Below are positions 1 through 7,310 of a DNA stretch of 64,000 nt, one piece after another. Made by a program: the position numbers and the translations under genes. Where the stretch lies: contig NZ_CP180352.1 of the NCBI RefSeq assembly GCF_048007105.1, forward strand, positions 4,402,001 through 4,466,000, read 5' to 3'. The notes under the pieces were generated by a model that searched no databases, was not told where the DNA came from, and saw only the letters and a program-made list of their open reading frames with translations. Each line of letters opens with the position of its first letter. Positions within the stretch are counted from its first letter, which is position 1. The stretch comes from Minwuia sp048007105 (GTDB lineage: Bacteria > Pseudomonadota > Alphaproteobacteria > Minwuiales > Minwuiaceae).

Positions 1-1017
1 CGCCTCGACACAGGCGTCGATCACGGCCCCGTCGGACACCCCGCCCCCGATGAAGATCGCGTCGGGCCTCGGCAGATCCGACAATGCGGCCGGCGCATGG
101 CCATCGATCTGGCGGAACTCCGGCACACCCAGCGCGACGGCATTCTCTGCCGCCATCGAACGGCGCCCTGCATCCGGCTCGATACCGATGGCGCGGGCTT
201 CCGGCGCGCTGCGCATCCATTCGATCCCGACCGAACCGCAGCCGCTGCCGACATCCCAGAGCACCGCCCCCCGCGCGGGCATCAGACGGCTCAGCGTGAT
301 CGCGCGGACCTCGCGTTTGGTCATCTTGCCGTCGTGTCGGAAGAGCCCGTCATCCAGTCCCGGCACCCGCGGAACGAAGACCGTGTCCGCATCGGCAATG
401 CACTCGACGGCCATGGTGTTCAGGTCCGGCACGTCCGCGTACCAGCCCGACGCCGTGCCGTCGGCGCGGCTTTCCTTCGGGCCGCCGACATGGCCGAAGA
501 CGCTGATCCGCGACGGGCCGTAGCCCGACTCGACCAGCATGCGCGCGACCTCGGGCACCGTCTTCGCATCGCCCGACAGCGCGATGATCCTGAGACCCGG
601 CGCCGGCCAGGCCCGGAAGCGGTCCGCAGGACGGCCGTGCAGGGTGATGGTCTCGACATCTGGCAGCGACCAGCCCATCCGCGCCGCGACCAGGCTGAAG
701 GCCGAGGGCGCGGGCACGATCACGGTCTCCTCGACCGGCACGCTCTGGAGCAGCTTGGCCGCCACGCCGAAATTGAGCGGATCGCCGGTGGCCAGCACCG
801 TCGTCCGGCGGCCGCGGAAATCGACAATGCGCTCGGCCAGATGCTTCAGCGGCCGCGTCCAGGCGATCTTCTCCGCCGGATGATCGGGGAACATCGCGAG
901 ATGCCGCTCCCCGCCGATCAGCACCTCCGAAGCCTCGACCAGTGTCCGGGCCGATGGCGGCAGTGATACCGGCCCTTCCTCGGTAATACCGACGATGTTG
1001 AGCCACGGCCCGTTCAT
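1..1017 (-). CDS. cobL: Precorrin-6Y C5,15-methyltransferase (decarboxylating) CobL, 3' end beyond window
   Basis: CobL methylates precorrin-6Y at C5 and C15 and decarboxylates the acetate side chain on ring C in cobalamin synthesis, using S-adenosylmethionine in the cytoplasm. The open frame runs 339 codons from ATG at 1017 to the window edge with no stop, so the C-terminus is missing. The N-terminal CbiE half carries GITEEGP near the start and ATGDPLNFG around residue 95-103. The CbiT half begins near residue 200 and has a methyltransferase SAM loop, VLWDVGSGCGSVGIEW. The start codon overlaps the cobH stop by 4 bp (ATGA), so translation is probably coupled. It is the last visible gene of the leftward cobalamin operon. 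Confidence 0.93.
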   Translation of the reverse strand, partial: MNGPWLNIVGITEEGPVSLPPSARTLVEASEVLIGGERHLAMFPDHPAEKIAWTRPLKHLAERIVDFRGRRTTVLATGDPLNFGVAAKLLQSVPVEETVIVPAPSAFSLVAARMGWSLPDVETITLHGRPADRFRAWPAPGLRIIALSGDAKTVPEVARMLVESGYGPSRISVFGHVGGPKESRADGTASGWYADVPDLNTMAVECIADADTVFVPRVPGLDDGLFRHDGKMTKREVRAITLSRLMPARGAVLWDVGSGCGSVGIEWMRSAPEARAIGIEPDAGRRSMAAENAVALGVPEFRQIDGHAPAALSDLPRPDAIFIGGGVSDGAVIDACVEA

Positions 1018-1643
1018 GCCGCCGCCAGCGAAAGCGCATTGACCGCAGCCGAGGCCATGGCGCTGCCGCCACGCCGGCCGGTGAGAGTCAGGAAGGGAAC
1101 GCCCCGCGGGTTGGCGGCCAGTTCGGCCTTGCTCTCCACGGCACCGACGAAGCCGACGGGAAAGGCCAGGATTGCGGCCGGCTTCGGCCAGCCCTTGTCC
1201 AGCAGTTCGAGCAGGTGAAAGAGGGCTGTCGGCGCGTTGCCAATGGCGACCACAGCACCGTCGATCCGGTCTTCCCAGAGCTCGACCGCCGCAGCCGATC
1301 GCGTATTGGCGATGGACAGCGCGCGTTCGGCCACGCCGTCCGCCCCGATGGTCGCGATCACGTCGTTGGCGGCGGGCAACAGGCGGCGGATGACGCCGGA
1401 GCGGACCATCTCGCAATCGCAGAGCACCGGCGCCCCGGCACGCAGCGCATCCGTGGCCGAGGCCGCGACATCGGCCGAGAAACGCAGGTCGCCGGCAATC
1501 TCGACCATGCCGCAGGCGTGGATCAGGCGCACGGCGACAGGGCGCAGCCCGTCGGGCAGGCCGGAGAGATCGGCCTCGGCCTCAACGGTCGCGAAACTCT
1601 GGCGGTAGATCGCCGCCGGATCCCGCTCATAGGCGAGTGTCAT
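1014..1643 (-). CDS. cobH: Precorrin-8X methylmutase CobH
   Basis: CobH (CbiC family) moves the C11 methyl group of precorrin-8X to C12, giving hydrogenobyrinate. The protein is 209 residues, the normal family length. The catalytic histidine is seen in IHACGMVEIAGDLRF (His42). Other family stretches are LCDCEMVRSGV, NAPTALFHL and FPVGFVGAVESK. The start overlaps the cbiX stop by 4 bp and the stop overlaps the cobL start by 4 bp, so miniprotein, cbiX, cobH and cobL form one tightly packed leftward operon. Nothing is unusual in the gene itself. Confidence 0.95.
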   Translation of the reverse strand: MTLAYERDPAAIYRQSFATVEAEADLSGLPDGLRPVAVRLIHACGMVEIAGDLRFSADVAASATDALRAGAPVLCDCEMVRSGVIRRLLPAANDVIATIGADGVAERALSIANTRSAAAVELWEDRIDGAVVAIGNAPTALFHLLELLDKGWPKPAAILAFPVGFVGAVESKAELAANPRGVPFLTLTGRRGGSAMASAAVNALSLAAA

Positions 1644-2677
1644 CCGGTCTTCTTCATGCTGCGCGGGCCCAGCGGGTGGTCCGCATGCGGGTACGGGTGG
1701 TGATGATGACCGTGGTCGTGGCCGTGATCATGGCTGTGGCCGTGCGCGTGCCCGTGATCATGGGAATGATCGTGGCTGTGGCCGTGATCGTGGTCCCCCG
1801 AGCCGATGCCCTCGACATGATGGTGATGGCTCTCCTGCGGCAGGCCGACCTCGTCCTCGAAGCCGAGAACCTGCGCGCGGTACTTGCACATCTGACAGTT
1901 CATCAGATTGCGGCCGTCGACGATCTCGTGGATGCGGTCGACGAATGTGTCGATGACCTTCGGATGGTCGTTGAGATAGCCCGCCTTGACGAACTCGATC
2001 TCCGGATGCCGGGCGGCGACCTGGTTGGTGTAGGCGTAGATGCGCTCCACCAGCACGCCGGTGAAAAGGAAATAGGGAAAGACGACGATCCGCCGGTAGC
2101 CCAGCTTCACGGCATGTTCCAGCGCCGGCTCCACAAGCGGGAAGGTGACGCCGGAATAGGCCACCTCGCACCAGCCGAAGCCCATCCCCTCCCACAGCAT
2201 CCGCGCGACCTTGGCGACGTTGGAATTGGCGTCCGGATCGGATGCGCCACGGCCCACGACGACCAGCAAGGTTTCCTCCCGCGGCACGCCGGGGGTGGCG
2301 GCAAGCGCCTCCGCGACCCTGTCGCCGGCGGCCTGCAGCATCTTCAGATCGACAGCCAGCTCACGGCCATAGGCGATATCCAGATCCAGATCGCGGGCGC
2401 AGGTGTTCAGCACCGACGGGATGTCATTCTTGGCATGGCCGGCCGCAAACAGCATGCCCGGCACGGCGAGTACCTGCTGCACGCCCTGCGCCTTCAGTGC
2501 CGTCAGTCCGTCACGGATGATCGGGGTCGCAAACTCCAGGTAGCCGTAATCCACCGGCACGCCGGGGAACCGCTCCTTAAGGCGTTCGGAGACCTGCGCG
2601 AACTCGTCGACCGCGCGGCGGTCGCGGCTGCCATGGCCGCAGACCATGATCCCGGCGCCTTCGGGCAGAGCTGTCAT
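1640..2677 (-). CDS. cbiX: Sirohydrochlorin cobaltochelatase CbiX, long form with His-rich tail
   Basis: CbiX inserts cobalt into sirohydrochlorin or a related early corrinoid precursor. The 345 residues hold two chelatase-like halves. Probable metal/porphyrin histidines are His15 (CGHGS) and His81 (AAGHAKND). A MxCxxC motif, MNCQMC, sits at residues 259-264; in known long-form CbiX proteins this motif binds an Fe-S cluster. The last ~60 residues are a run of HDHGH-type repeats, as in other long CbiX proteins, and may store or deliver cobalt. Presence of cobH/cobL (aerobic branch) beside a CbiX chelatase means the timing of cobalt insertion cannot be told from this window. It overlaps the genes on both sides by 4 bp. 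Confidence 0.92.
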   Translation of the reverse strand: MTALPEGAGIMVCGHGSRDRRAVDEFAQVSERLKERFPGVPVDYGYLEFATPIIRDGLTALKAQGVQQVLAVPGMLFAAGHAKNDIPSVLNTCARDLDLDIAYGRELAVDLKMLQAAGDRVAEALAATPGVPREETLLVVVGRGASDPDANSNVAKVARMLWEGMGFGWCEVAYSGVTFPLVEPALEHAVKLGYRRIVVFPYFLFTGVLVERIYAYTNQVAARHPEIEFVKAGYLNDHPKVIDTFVDRIHEIVDGRNLMNCQMCKYRAQVLGFEDEVGLPQESHHHHVEGIGSGDHDHGHSHDHSHDHGHAHGHSHDHGHDHGHHHHPYPHADHPLGPRSMKKTG

Positions 2678-2901
2678 GCTGCGCCCTCGGCCTCCGCCTC
2701 GGCGGTCTCTCCGGCCTCTTCCGACTCTTCATTCTGCTTCCGGCCCTTGGCCAGCTTCGCAGCGAGCGCGCCGAGCGCGGCGGCACCGGCCAGCGCGGCG
2801 ACGCCCACCCAATGCGAATGACCGGCAAGCTCGCCAAGATGGCCGCCATGGGCGAGCGCACTGCCCGGCAGTGCAATCAGGATCGGAACAGTGAAGCGCA
2901 T
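2674..2901 (-). CDS. His-rich single-span membrane miniprotein heading the cobalamin operon (DUF6732-like)
   Basis: A 75-residue protein starting MRFTVPILIALPGSALAHGG. The N-terminus reads as a signal peptide cleaved after ALA. It is followed by a short periplasmic stretch with four histidines (HGGHLGELAGHSHW), one hydrophobic helix (VGVAALAGAAALGALAAKL), and a charged Lys/Glu cytoplasmic tail. ATG at 2901 is preceded by AAGGGGGAA. The stop overlaps cbiX by 4 bp. Composition and place resemble small proteins labelled DUF6732 and, loosely, CbtB-type cobalt transport partners. A role in cobalt uptake or delivery is inference from position behind a B12-riboswitch-like leader and before a cobaltochelatase. 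Confidence 0.72.
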   Translation of the reverse strand: MRFTVPILIALPGSALAHGGHLGELAGHSHWVGVAALAGAAALGALAAKLAKGRKQNEESEEAGETAEAEAEGAA

Positions 2902-2969
2902 GGTTCCCCCTTCAAGGTCGAACGTCGTTTCGGCGCGGAAGGAGAGCCGGCGCGGCGCAAGCCGCGTCA

Positions 2970-3085
2970 AGGGCGTCAACGGGTGGTCCGGGCCAGGCCC
3001 CCGGTTTGGGTCGGCCGCAACCGGAATCGTTTCAGCCCCTTGTCGGTCTCCCTCGGGGCACCATCCTCTGCGACCGAACCTAGGG
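2970..3085 (-). promoter_or_regulatory. Cobalamin-riboswitch-like leader (divergent form)
   Basis: Read on the minus strand, the leader contains TAGGTTCGGTCG then GGATGGTGCCCC (3055-3066), then GAGGGAGACCGAC. The GGATGGTGCC box is a hallmark of cobalamin riboswitches. It sits in a hairpin whose arms TCGGTC and GACCGA pair perfectly. A second stem-loop follows, CCGGTT ... AACCGG. The usual GCCCCCGCAACTGT segment and the GCCACTG box are not obvious, so this is either a short variant or a degenerate copy. It lies 70-185 nt upstream of the miniprotein start, the right place to control the cbiX-cobH-cobL operon. Confidence 0.55.
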
Positions 3086-3167
3086 CGGCGGCCCGGCGGG
3101 CGCAATCGGATTCACGACAGGATGCGCCGCTATTGACCGCTTGCGGTCCGCGTGGTGAAGAGCGGCC

Positions 3168-4145
3168 ATGACCGAGCGCGTTCACGGCGGGAATTTGACA
3201 GAAGCCATCGCCCGCCATGGCGGCGTGGCGGCGGACTGGCTCGACCTGTCTACTGGAATCAACCCGGCCCCCTACCCCGTCGGCGACATCAGCCACGATG
3301 CGTGGACACGGTTGCCCGACCGCACCGCGCTCCACCGTCTTCTGGGCGCAGCCCGGAATGCGTATGGCATCCACCCCGCGAACGGGATCGTCGCCGCGGC
3401 GGGTGCGCAGGCGTTGATCCAGATCATGCCCCGGCTGGCCGGAAGCGGCCCGGTCCGCGTACTCGGACCGACCTACAACGAGCATGCCGGATGCTTCCGC
3501 GACGCCGGATTCGCCGTGACCGTCGCCGGCGGGTTCGTCTCCATGCCCGGCGGCGGGACAGCCGTGCTTGTGAACCCGAACAATCCGGACGGCCGGACAC
3601 ACGAGCCCGGCGACCTGCTGGCGCTGGCCCGGCGGTCAGGCCTGCTGGTCGTCGATGAGGCCTTCTGCGACGTGACACCGGCGCTTTCCCTCTGTCCGCG
3701 CGAACTGCCGCAGAACCTTGTCGTGTTGCGGTCCTTCGGGAAGTTCTTCGGCCTGGCTGGTGTTCGGCTTGGCTTCGCCGTCGCGCACCCCGCGATGGCC
3801 CGGCGCATCGAGAGGATGCTTGGCCCGTGGGCGGTGTCCGGTCCGGCGCAGGAGATCGGCGCCCGCGCCCTTTCCGACGATGACTGGATTGCCGCGACGC
3901 GTGAACGTCTGTCCGCCGACATGGCGCGCCTGCGCCGGCTTCTGGGACAGGCCGGCTGGCGGATCGCGGGTGGCACCGATCTTTTCGTGACGGCCGAAGC
4001 CGGGAACATCGCCGAACGGTTCGATCGGCTGCTCGACGCGCGGATCTGGGTCCGCAGCTTCGACTACGCTCCCGACCACCTCCGCTTCGGCCTGCCCGGC
4101 GACGAGTCCGGCTGGGCGCGGCTCGAAACGGCGCTCACGTCGTGA
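3168..4145 (+). CDS. cobC: Threonine-phosphate decarboxylase CobC
   Basis: A PLP enzyme that makes (R)-1-amino-2-propanol O-2-phosphate from L-threonine phosphate, the linker for the lower ligand of cobalamin. In 325 residues the aminotransferase class I/II marks are clear: NPNNPDG (Asn139), VVDEAF (Asp163) and SFGKFFGLAGVRLGF with the Schiff-base lysine Lys192. The gene is divergent from the cbiX operon with 266 bp between starts. It ends in a 4-bp overlap with the GTG start of cobD. The Salmonella name for this enzyme is CobD; the alphaproteobacterial name is used here. Confidence 0.93.
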   Translation: MTERVHGGNLTEAIARHGGVAADWLDLSTGINPAPYPVGDISHDAWTRLPDRTALHRLLGAARNAYGIHPANGIVAAAGAQALIQIMPRLAGSGPVRVLGPTYNEHAGCFRDAGFAVTVAGGFVSMPGGGTAVLVNPNNPDGRTHEPGDLLALARRSGLLVVDEAFCDVTPALSLCPRELPQNLVVLRSFGKFFGLAGVRLGFAVAHPAMARRIERMLGPWAVSGPAQEIGARALSDDDWIAATRERLSADMARLRRLLGQAGWRIAGGTDLFVTAEAGNIAERFDRLLDARIWVRSFDYAPDHLRFGLPGDESGWARLETALTS

Positions 4146-5083
4146 GCGATCCGGGCACGATCCTGATGCTGCTGGCCATCGCGCTGGCGCTGGACGCGGT
4201 CTTCGGCGAGCCGGAATGGCTCTATTCGCGCATCCCCCACCCCATCGTGCTGGGCGGCAAGGCGATCGGCTTCCTCGACTGGCGGCTCAACCGGTCCAGG
4301 GATTCGGCGAGTCAGCAGAAAGCGTCCGGGATCATCGCCATGGTGCTGCTCGCGGCAGGCGGCGCGATGCTGGGCCTGATCGTCGAGGCGATACCCTTCG
4401 GCGCGCTGCTCTCGGCGCTGATCGCGGCAGTGCTGCTGTCGCACCGTTCGCTGGTGGAGCACGTCGAGGCCGTCGGCAGCGGTCTGGCGAAAGGGCTGGA
4501 CGAAGGCCGCGCCGCGGTCGGCCGTATCGTCGGGCGCGACCCGGAAGCGCTGGACGAGGCCGGCGTCGCGCGCGCGGCCATCGAGAGCGCCGCCGAGAAT
4601 TTTTCCGACGGCATCGTCGCGCCCGCCTTCTGGTTCGCCGTCGCAGGCCTGCCCGGGCTGATCGTCTACAAGCTGGTCAACACGGCCGACAGCATGATCG
4701 GCCACCGCAACGAGAAATATCGCCATTTCGGCTGGGCTGCGGCGCGGCTGGACGATCTGATGAATCTGGTCCCGGCCCGGCTGACGGCGGCACTCTTCGC
4801 GCTGGCAGATCTCAGCCTGACGCCGTTGAAGACCGCATGGCGCGATGCGAAGGGGCACAAGTCCCCTAATGCCGGCTGGCCCGAGGCGGCCATGGCCGCC
4901 ATCCTCGACCTCCGCCTCGCCGGCCCGCGCCGCTACGAGGGCCGGATCGTCGACGATCCCTGGATGAACCCCGAAGGCCGCGAGGACGCCACGCCCGACG
5001 ACATCGCCGGCAGCGTCAACCTGATCTGGCGCGCCTGGGCCGTGCTGCTGGCAGCCTCGATCTTCGGCGCACTGGTCCTCTGA
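4142..5083 (+). CDS. cobD: Adenosylcobinamide-phosphate synthase CobD (CbiB)
   Basis: An inner-membrane enzyme that joins the aminopropanol linker to adenosylcobyric acid. The 313-residue sequence has several hydrophobic spans and the family stretches DAVFGEPEWLYSRIPHPI near the start, ESAAENFSDGIVAP, LVNTADSMIGHRNEKY and FGWAAARLDDLMNLVPARL. The start is GTG at 4142, within GTGA, where the TGA is the cobC stop; coupling is therefore likely. No corrin adenosyltransferase or cobU/cobS is in this window. Confidence 0.94.
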   Translation: MSDPGTILMLLAIALALDAVFGEPEWLYSRIPHPIVLGGKAIGFLDWRLNRSRDSASQQKASGIIAMVLLAAGGAMLGLIVEAIPFGALLSALIAAVLLSHRSLVEHVEAVGSGLAKGLDEGRAAVGRIVGRDPEALDEAGVARAAIESAAENFSDGIVAPAFWFAVAGLPGLIVYKLVNTADSMIGHRNEKYRHFGWAAARLDDLMNLVPARLTAALFALADLSLTPLKTAWRDAKGHKSPNAGWPEAAMAAILDLRLAGPRRYEGRIVDDPWMNPEGREDATPDDIAGSVNLIWRAWAVLLAASIFGALVL

Positions 5084-5089
5084 TCAACG

Positions 5090-5118
5090 AAAAAGGCGGC
5101 GCCCCGGAGGACGCCGCC
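5090..5118 (-). terminator. Rho-independent terminator of phaB
   Basis: Arms GGCGGCG (5095-5101) and CGCCGCC (5112-5118) form a 7-bp GC stem. On the minus strand the stem is followed by five T residues (5094-5090), 31 nt past the phaB stop. On the plus strand there is no T run, so it serves mainly the leftward PHB transcript, although the hairpin also lies just after cobD. Confidence 0.8.
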
Positions 5119-5148
5119 CGAATGCACGCTACCGTGTGAGCGGAGGGC

Positions 5149-5871
5149 TCAGTACATGTGCTGGCCGCCGTTGATCGACATGGTCGATCCGGTCACGAAC
5201 GCGGCCTCGTCGGAGACGAGGAACAGCACGCCGCGGGCGATCTCGTCGGCATGGCCGAGGCGGCCGACCGGGATCTTGGCGACGATCTTCTCCAGCACGT
5301 TGGCCGGAACGGCGGCCACCATGTCGGTGTCGATGTAGCCCGGCGCGATCGCATTGCAGGTGATGTTGAAGCGCGCGCCTTCCTGGCCCAGGGCCTTGGT
5401 GAAGCCGTGGATGCCGGACTTGGCGGCGGCGTAGTTGACCTGACCGTACTGCCCGGCCTGGCCGTTGATCGAGCCGATGTTGACGATCCGGCCGAAGCCA
5501 CGCTCGCGCATGCCGGCGAAAACCGCCTTCACCATGTTGAAGCAGCCGCCCAGATTGGTGTCGATGACGTCCTGCCAGTCCTTGTGGCTCATGCGCTGCA
5601 GGGTGCCGTCACGGGTGATGCCGGCATTGTTGACCAGCACGTCGACCGGACCGACTTCTTCGGCGATCTGCGCGCAGGCCTGCTGGCAGGCCTCGAAATC
5701 GGCGACGTCGAACTTGTAGGACGGAATGCCCGTCTCGTCGGTGAACGCCTTCGCGCGTTCCTCGTTGCCCGCGTAGTTCGCGGCGACCTTGAAGCCGGCG
5801 TCGCGCAGGGTCTCGGAGATGGCGCGCCCGATGCCGCGGGTGCCGCCGGTGACGATAGCAACTCGTGCCAT
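5149..5871 (-). CDS. phaB: Acetoacetyl-CoA reductase PhaB
   Basis: An SDR enzyme reducing acetoacetyl-CoA to (R)-3-hydroxybutyryl-CoA with NADPH. The 240 residues are typical. Motifs: cofactor loop TGGTRGIG near residue 8-15, VNNAGITRD, catalytic Ser in IVNIGSINGQAGQYGQ, and YAAAKSG with the Tyr/Lys pair. The end, FVTGSTMSINGGQHMY, is the characteristic PhaB C-terminus. An AGAGGAAA ribosome site precedes ATG at 5871. It follows phaA by 99 bp on the same strand and is closed by a strong terminator. Its product is also the precursor of crotonyl-CoA for the ethylmalonyl-CoA pathway encoded at 58-62 kb. Confidence 0.95.
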   Translation of the reverse strand: MARVAIVTGGTRGIGRAISETLRDAGFKVAANYAGNEERAKAFTDETGIPSYKFDVADFEACQQACAQIAEEVGPVDVLVNNAGITRDGTLQRMSHKDWQDVIDTNLGGCFNMVKAVFAGMRERGFGRIVNIGSINGQAGQYGQVNYAAAKSGIHGFTKALGQEGARFNITCNAIAPGYIDTDMVAAVPANVLEKIVAKIPVGRLGHADEIARGVLFLVSDEAAFVTGSTMSINGGQHMY

Positions 5872-5970
5872 GATGTTTCCTCTGGGTTTCTTGGTTCTTG
5901 GGGAGACGGGAAGGTCAGCCGCCCCGGCGCGAAGGCCGGGGCGGGTCGTTCAGGAGAGGTGTGCCGGCGC

Positions 5971-7146
5971 TCAGTCGCGCTCGACGCACATGGCGATGCC
6001 CATGCCGCCGCCGATGCAGAGCGTGGCGAGGCCCTTCTTGGCGTCGCGCTTCTGCATCTCGAACAACAGCGTGTTGAGCACGCGGGCGCCCGACGCGCCG
6101 ATCGGATGGCCGATGGCGATGGCGCCGCCATTGACGTTCAGCTTCTCCGGATCGAAGCCGAGATCCTTGCCGACGGCCAGCGCCTGGGCGGCGAAGGCCT
6201 CGTTGGCCTCGATCAGGTCGAGGTCGTCCATGGTCCAGCCGGCCTTCTCGAGCGCCTTGCGGGAGGCCGGGATCGGGCCGACGCCCATGATCGCCGGATC
6301 GACGCCCGCCTGGGCCCAGGAGACGATGCGGGCCATCGGCGTCAGGCCGCGGCGGTTGGCTTCGTCCGCGCTCATCAGCACCACGGCGGCGGCGCCGTCA
6401 TTGATGCCCGAGGCGTTGCCCGCGGTGACCGTGCCGTCCTTGGCGAAGGCCGGACGCAGCTTCTGCATGCTCTCGATGGTGGCGCCGTGGCGGATGTACT
6501 CGTCGTCCTCGACGATGGTGTCGCCCTTGCGGCCCTTGATCGTGACCGGAACGATCTCGTCCTTGAACCGGCCCGACTTCTGGGCGGCCTCGGCCTTGAG
6601 CTGGGAGCTCAGCGCAAACTCGTCCTGGGCCTCGCGGGTGATCTGCCACTGCTCGGCGACATTCTCCGCGGTGTTGCCCATGTGGTAGCCGTTGAAGGCG
6701 TCCCAGAGCCCGTCCTTGATCATCGTGTCGACGAACTTCAGGTCGCCCATCTTCTGGCCGCTGCGCAGATAGGCGGCGTGCGGGGCCTGGGACATGCTTT
6801 CCTGGCCGCCGGCGACGACGATGGAGCTGTCGCCGTTCTTGATCGCCTGCCAGCCCAGCGCGACGGTGCGCAGGCCGGAGCCGCACAGCATGTTCACGCC
6901 CCAGGCCGGGCTCTCGTTCGGCACGCCGGCGTTGATCGACGCCTGACGGGCCGGGTTCTGGCCCTGACCGGCCTGAAGGATCTGGCCCATGATGACTTCG
7001 GAGACTTCCTTCGGATCCACCGCCGCGCGCTCCAGCGCGCCCTTGATCACGGTGGTGCCGAGGTCGTGCGCCGGCACCGAGCCGAACGCACCGTTGAACG
7101 AGCCGACCGGCGTGCGGGCGGCGGACGCAATAACGATGTCTGTCAT
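5971..7146 (-). CDS. phaA: Acetyl-CoA acetyltransferase (beta-ketothiolase) PhaA
   Basis: Condenses two acetyl-CoA to acetoacetyl-CoA. The start is taken at 7146 (MTDIVIASAARTPVG), with GGGAGGA placed correctly upstream, giving 391 residues, the thiolase norm. An in-frame extension further upstream has no family match. Catalytic residues are Cys88 (NMLCGSGLR), His347 (AIGHPIGASG) and Cys377 (CIGGGMG). It is first gene of a phaA-phaB unit. The 164-bp gap to phaC holds three dyad sites, two of which fit the known PhaR operator. Confidence 0.95.
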   Translation of the reverse strand: MTDIVIASAARTPVGSFNGAFGSVPAHDLGTTVIKGALERAAVDPKEVSEVIMGQILQAGQGQNPARQASINAGVPNESPAWGVNMLCGSGLRTVALGWQAIKNGDSSIVVAGGQESMSQAPHAAYLRSGQKMGDLKFVDTMIKDGLWDAFNGYHMGNTAENVAEQWQITREAQDEFALSSQLKAEAAQKSGRFKDEIVPVTIKGRKGDTIVEDDEYIRHGATIESMQKLRPAFAKDGTVTAGNASGINDGAAAVVLMSADEANRRGLTPMARIVSWAQAGVDPAIMGVGPIPASRKALEKAGWTMDDLDLIEANEAFAAQALAVGKDLGFDPEKLNVNGGAIAIGHPIGASGARVLNTLLFEMQKRDAKKGLATLCIGGGMGIAMCVERD

Positions 7147-7187
7147 GATTAGTTCCTCCCGAGAACTGCTGTCGAAAGCGACAATCG

Positions 7188-7204
7188 TTGCTGCGACGCA
7201 GCAA
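7188..7204. promoter_or_regulatory. PhaR-type operator proximal to phaA
   Basis: TTGCTGCGACGCAGCAA is a perfect 8-bp inverted repeat around one base. It contains CTGC-GAC-GCAG, an exact instance of the CTGC-N3/4-GCAG site described for the Paracoccus PHB regulator PhaR. It lies 42 bp upstream of the phaA start, where a bound repressor could block the promoter. Confidence 0.72.
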
Positions 7205-7210
7205 TCAATG

Positions 7211-7224
7211 TTGCGCTGCCGCAA
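7211..7224. promoter_or_regulatory. Dyad TTGCG-N4-CGCAA between the two PhaR-type sites
   Basis: TTGCGCTGCCGCAA has perfect 5-bp arms and a TGC-rich centre, 6 bp from the neighbouring PhaR-type operator. It does not match CTGC-N3/4-GCAG exactly, so it could be a weaker half of the same operator or part of another site. Confidence 0.45.
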
Positions 7225-7291
7225 TGATGGACGGATCGGCCACTACTGTAAACATAGGCCGGTTTCGTTGCTTCACAATGTCGCGAAAATT

Positions 7292-7306
7292 TGCTGCACC
7301 GCAGCA
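7292..7306. promoter_or_regulatory. PhaR-type operator distal to phaA
   Basis: TGCTGCACCGCAGCA is a perfect 6-bp inverted repeat and contains CTGC-ACC-GCAG, again an exact CTGC-N3-GCAG site. It lies just after the phaC stop and 146 bp before phaA, so two sites bracket the intergenic region. Confidence 0.65.
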
Positions 7307-7310
7307 TAAC

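Noticed and set aside
1637..2821. Long open frame antisense to cbiX
   Set aside because: It mirrors the CbiX codons, including the His-repeat part, and has no family pattern. GC-rich genomes give long antisense frames routinely.
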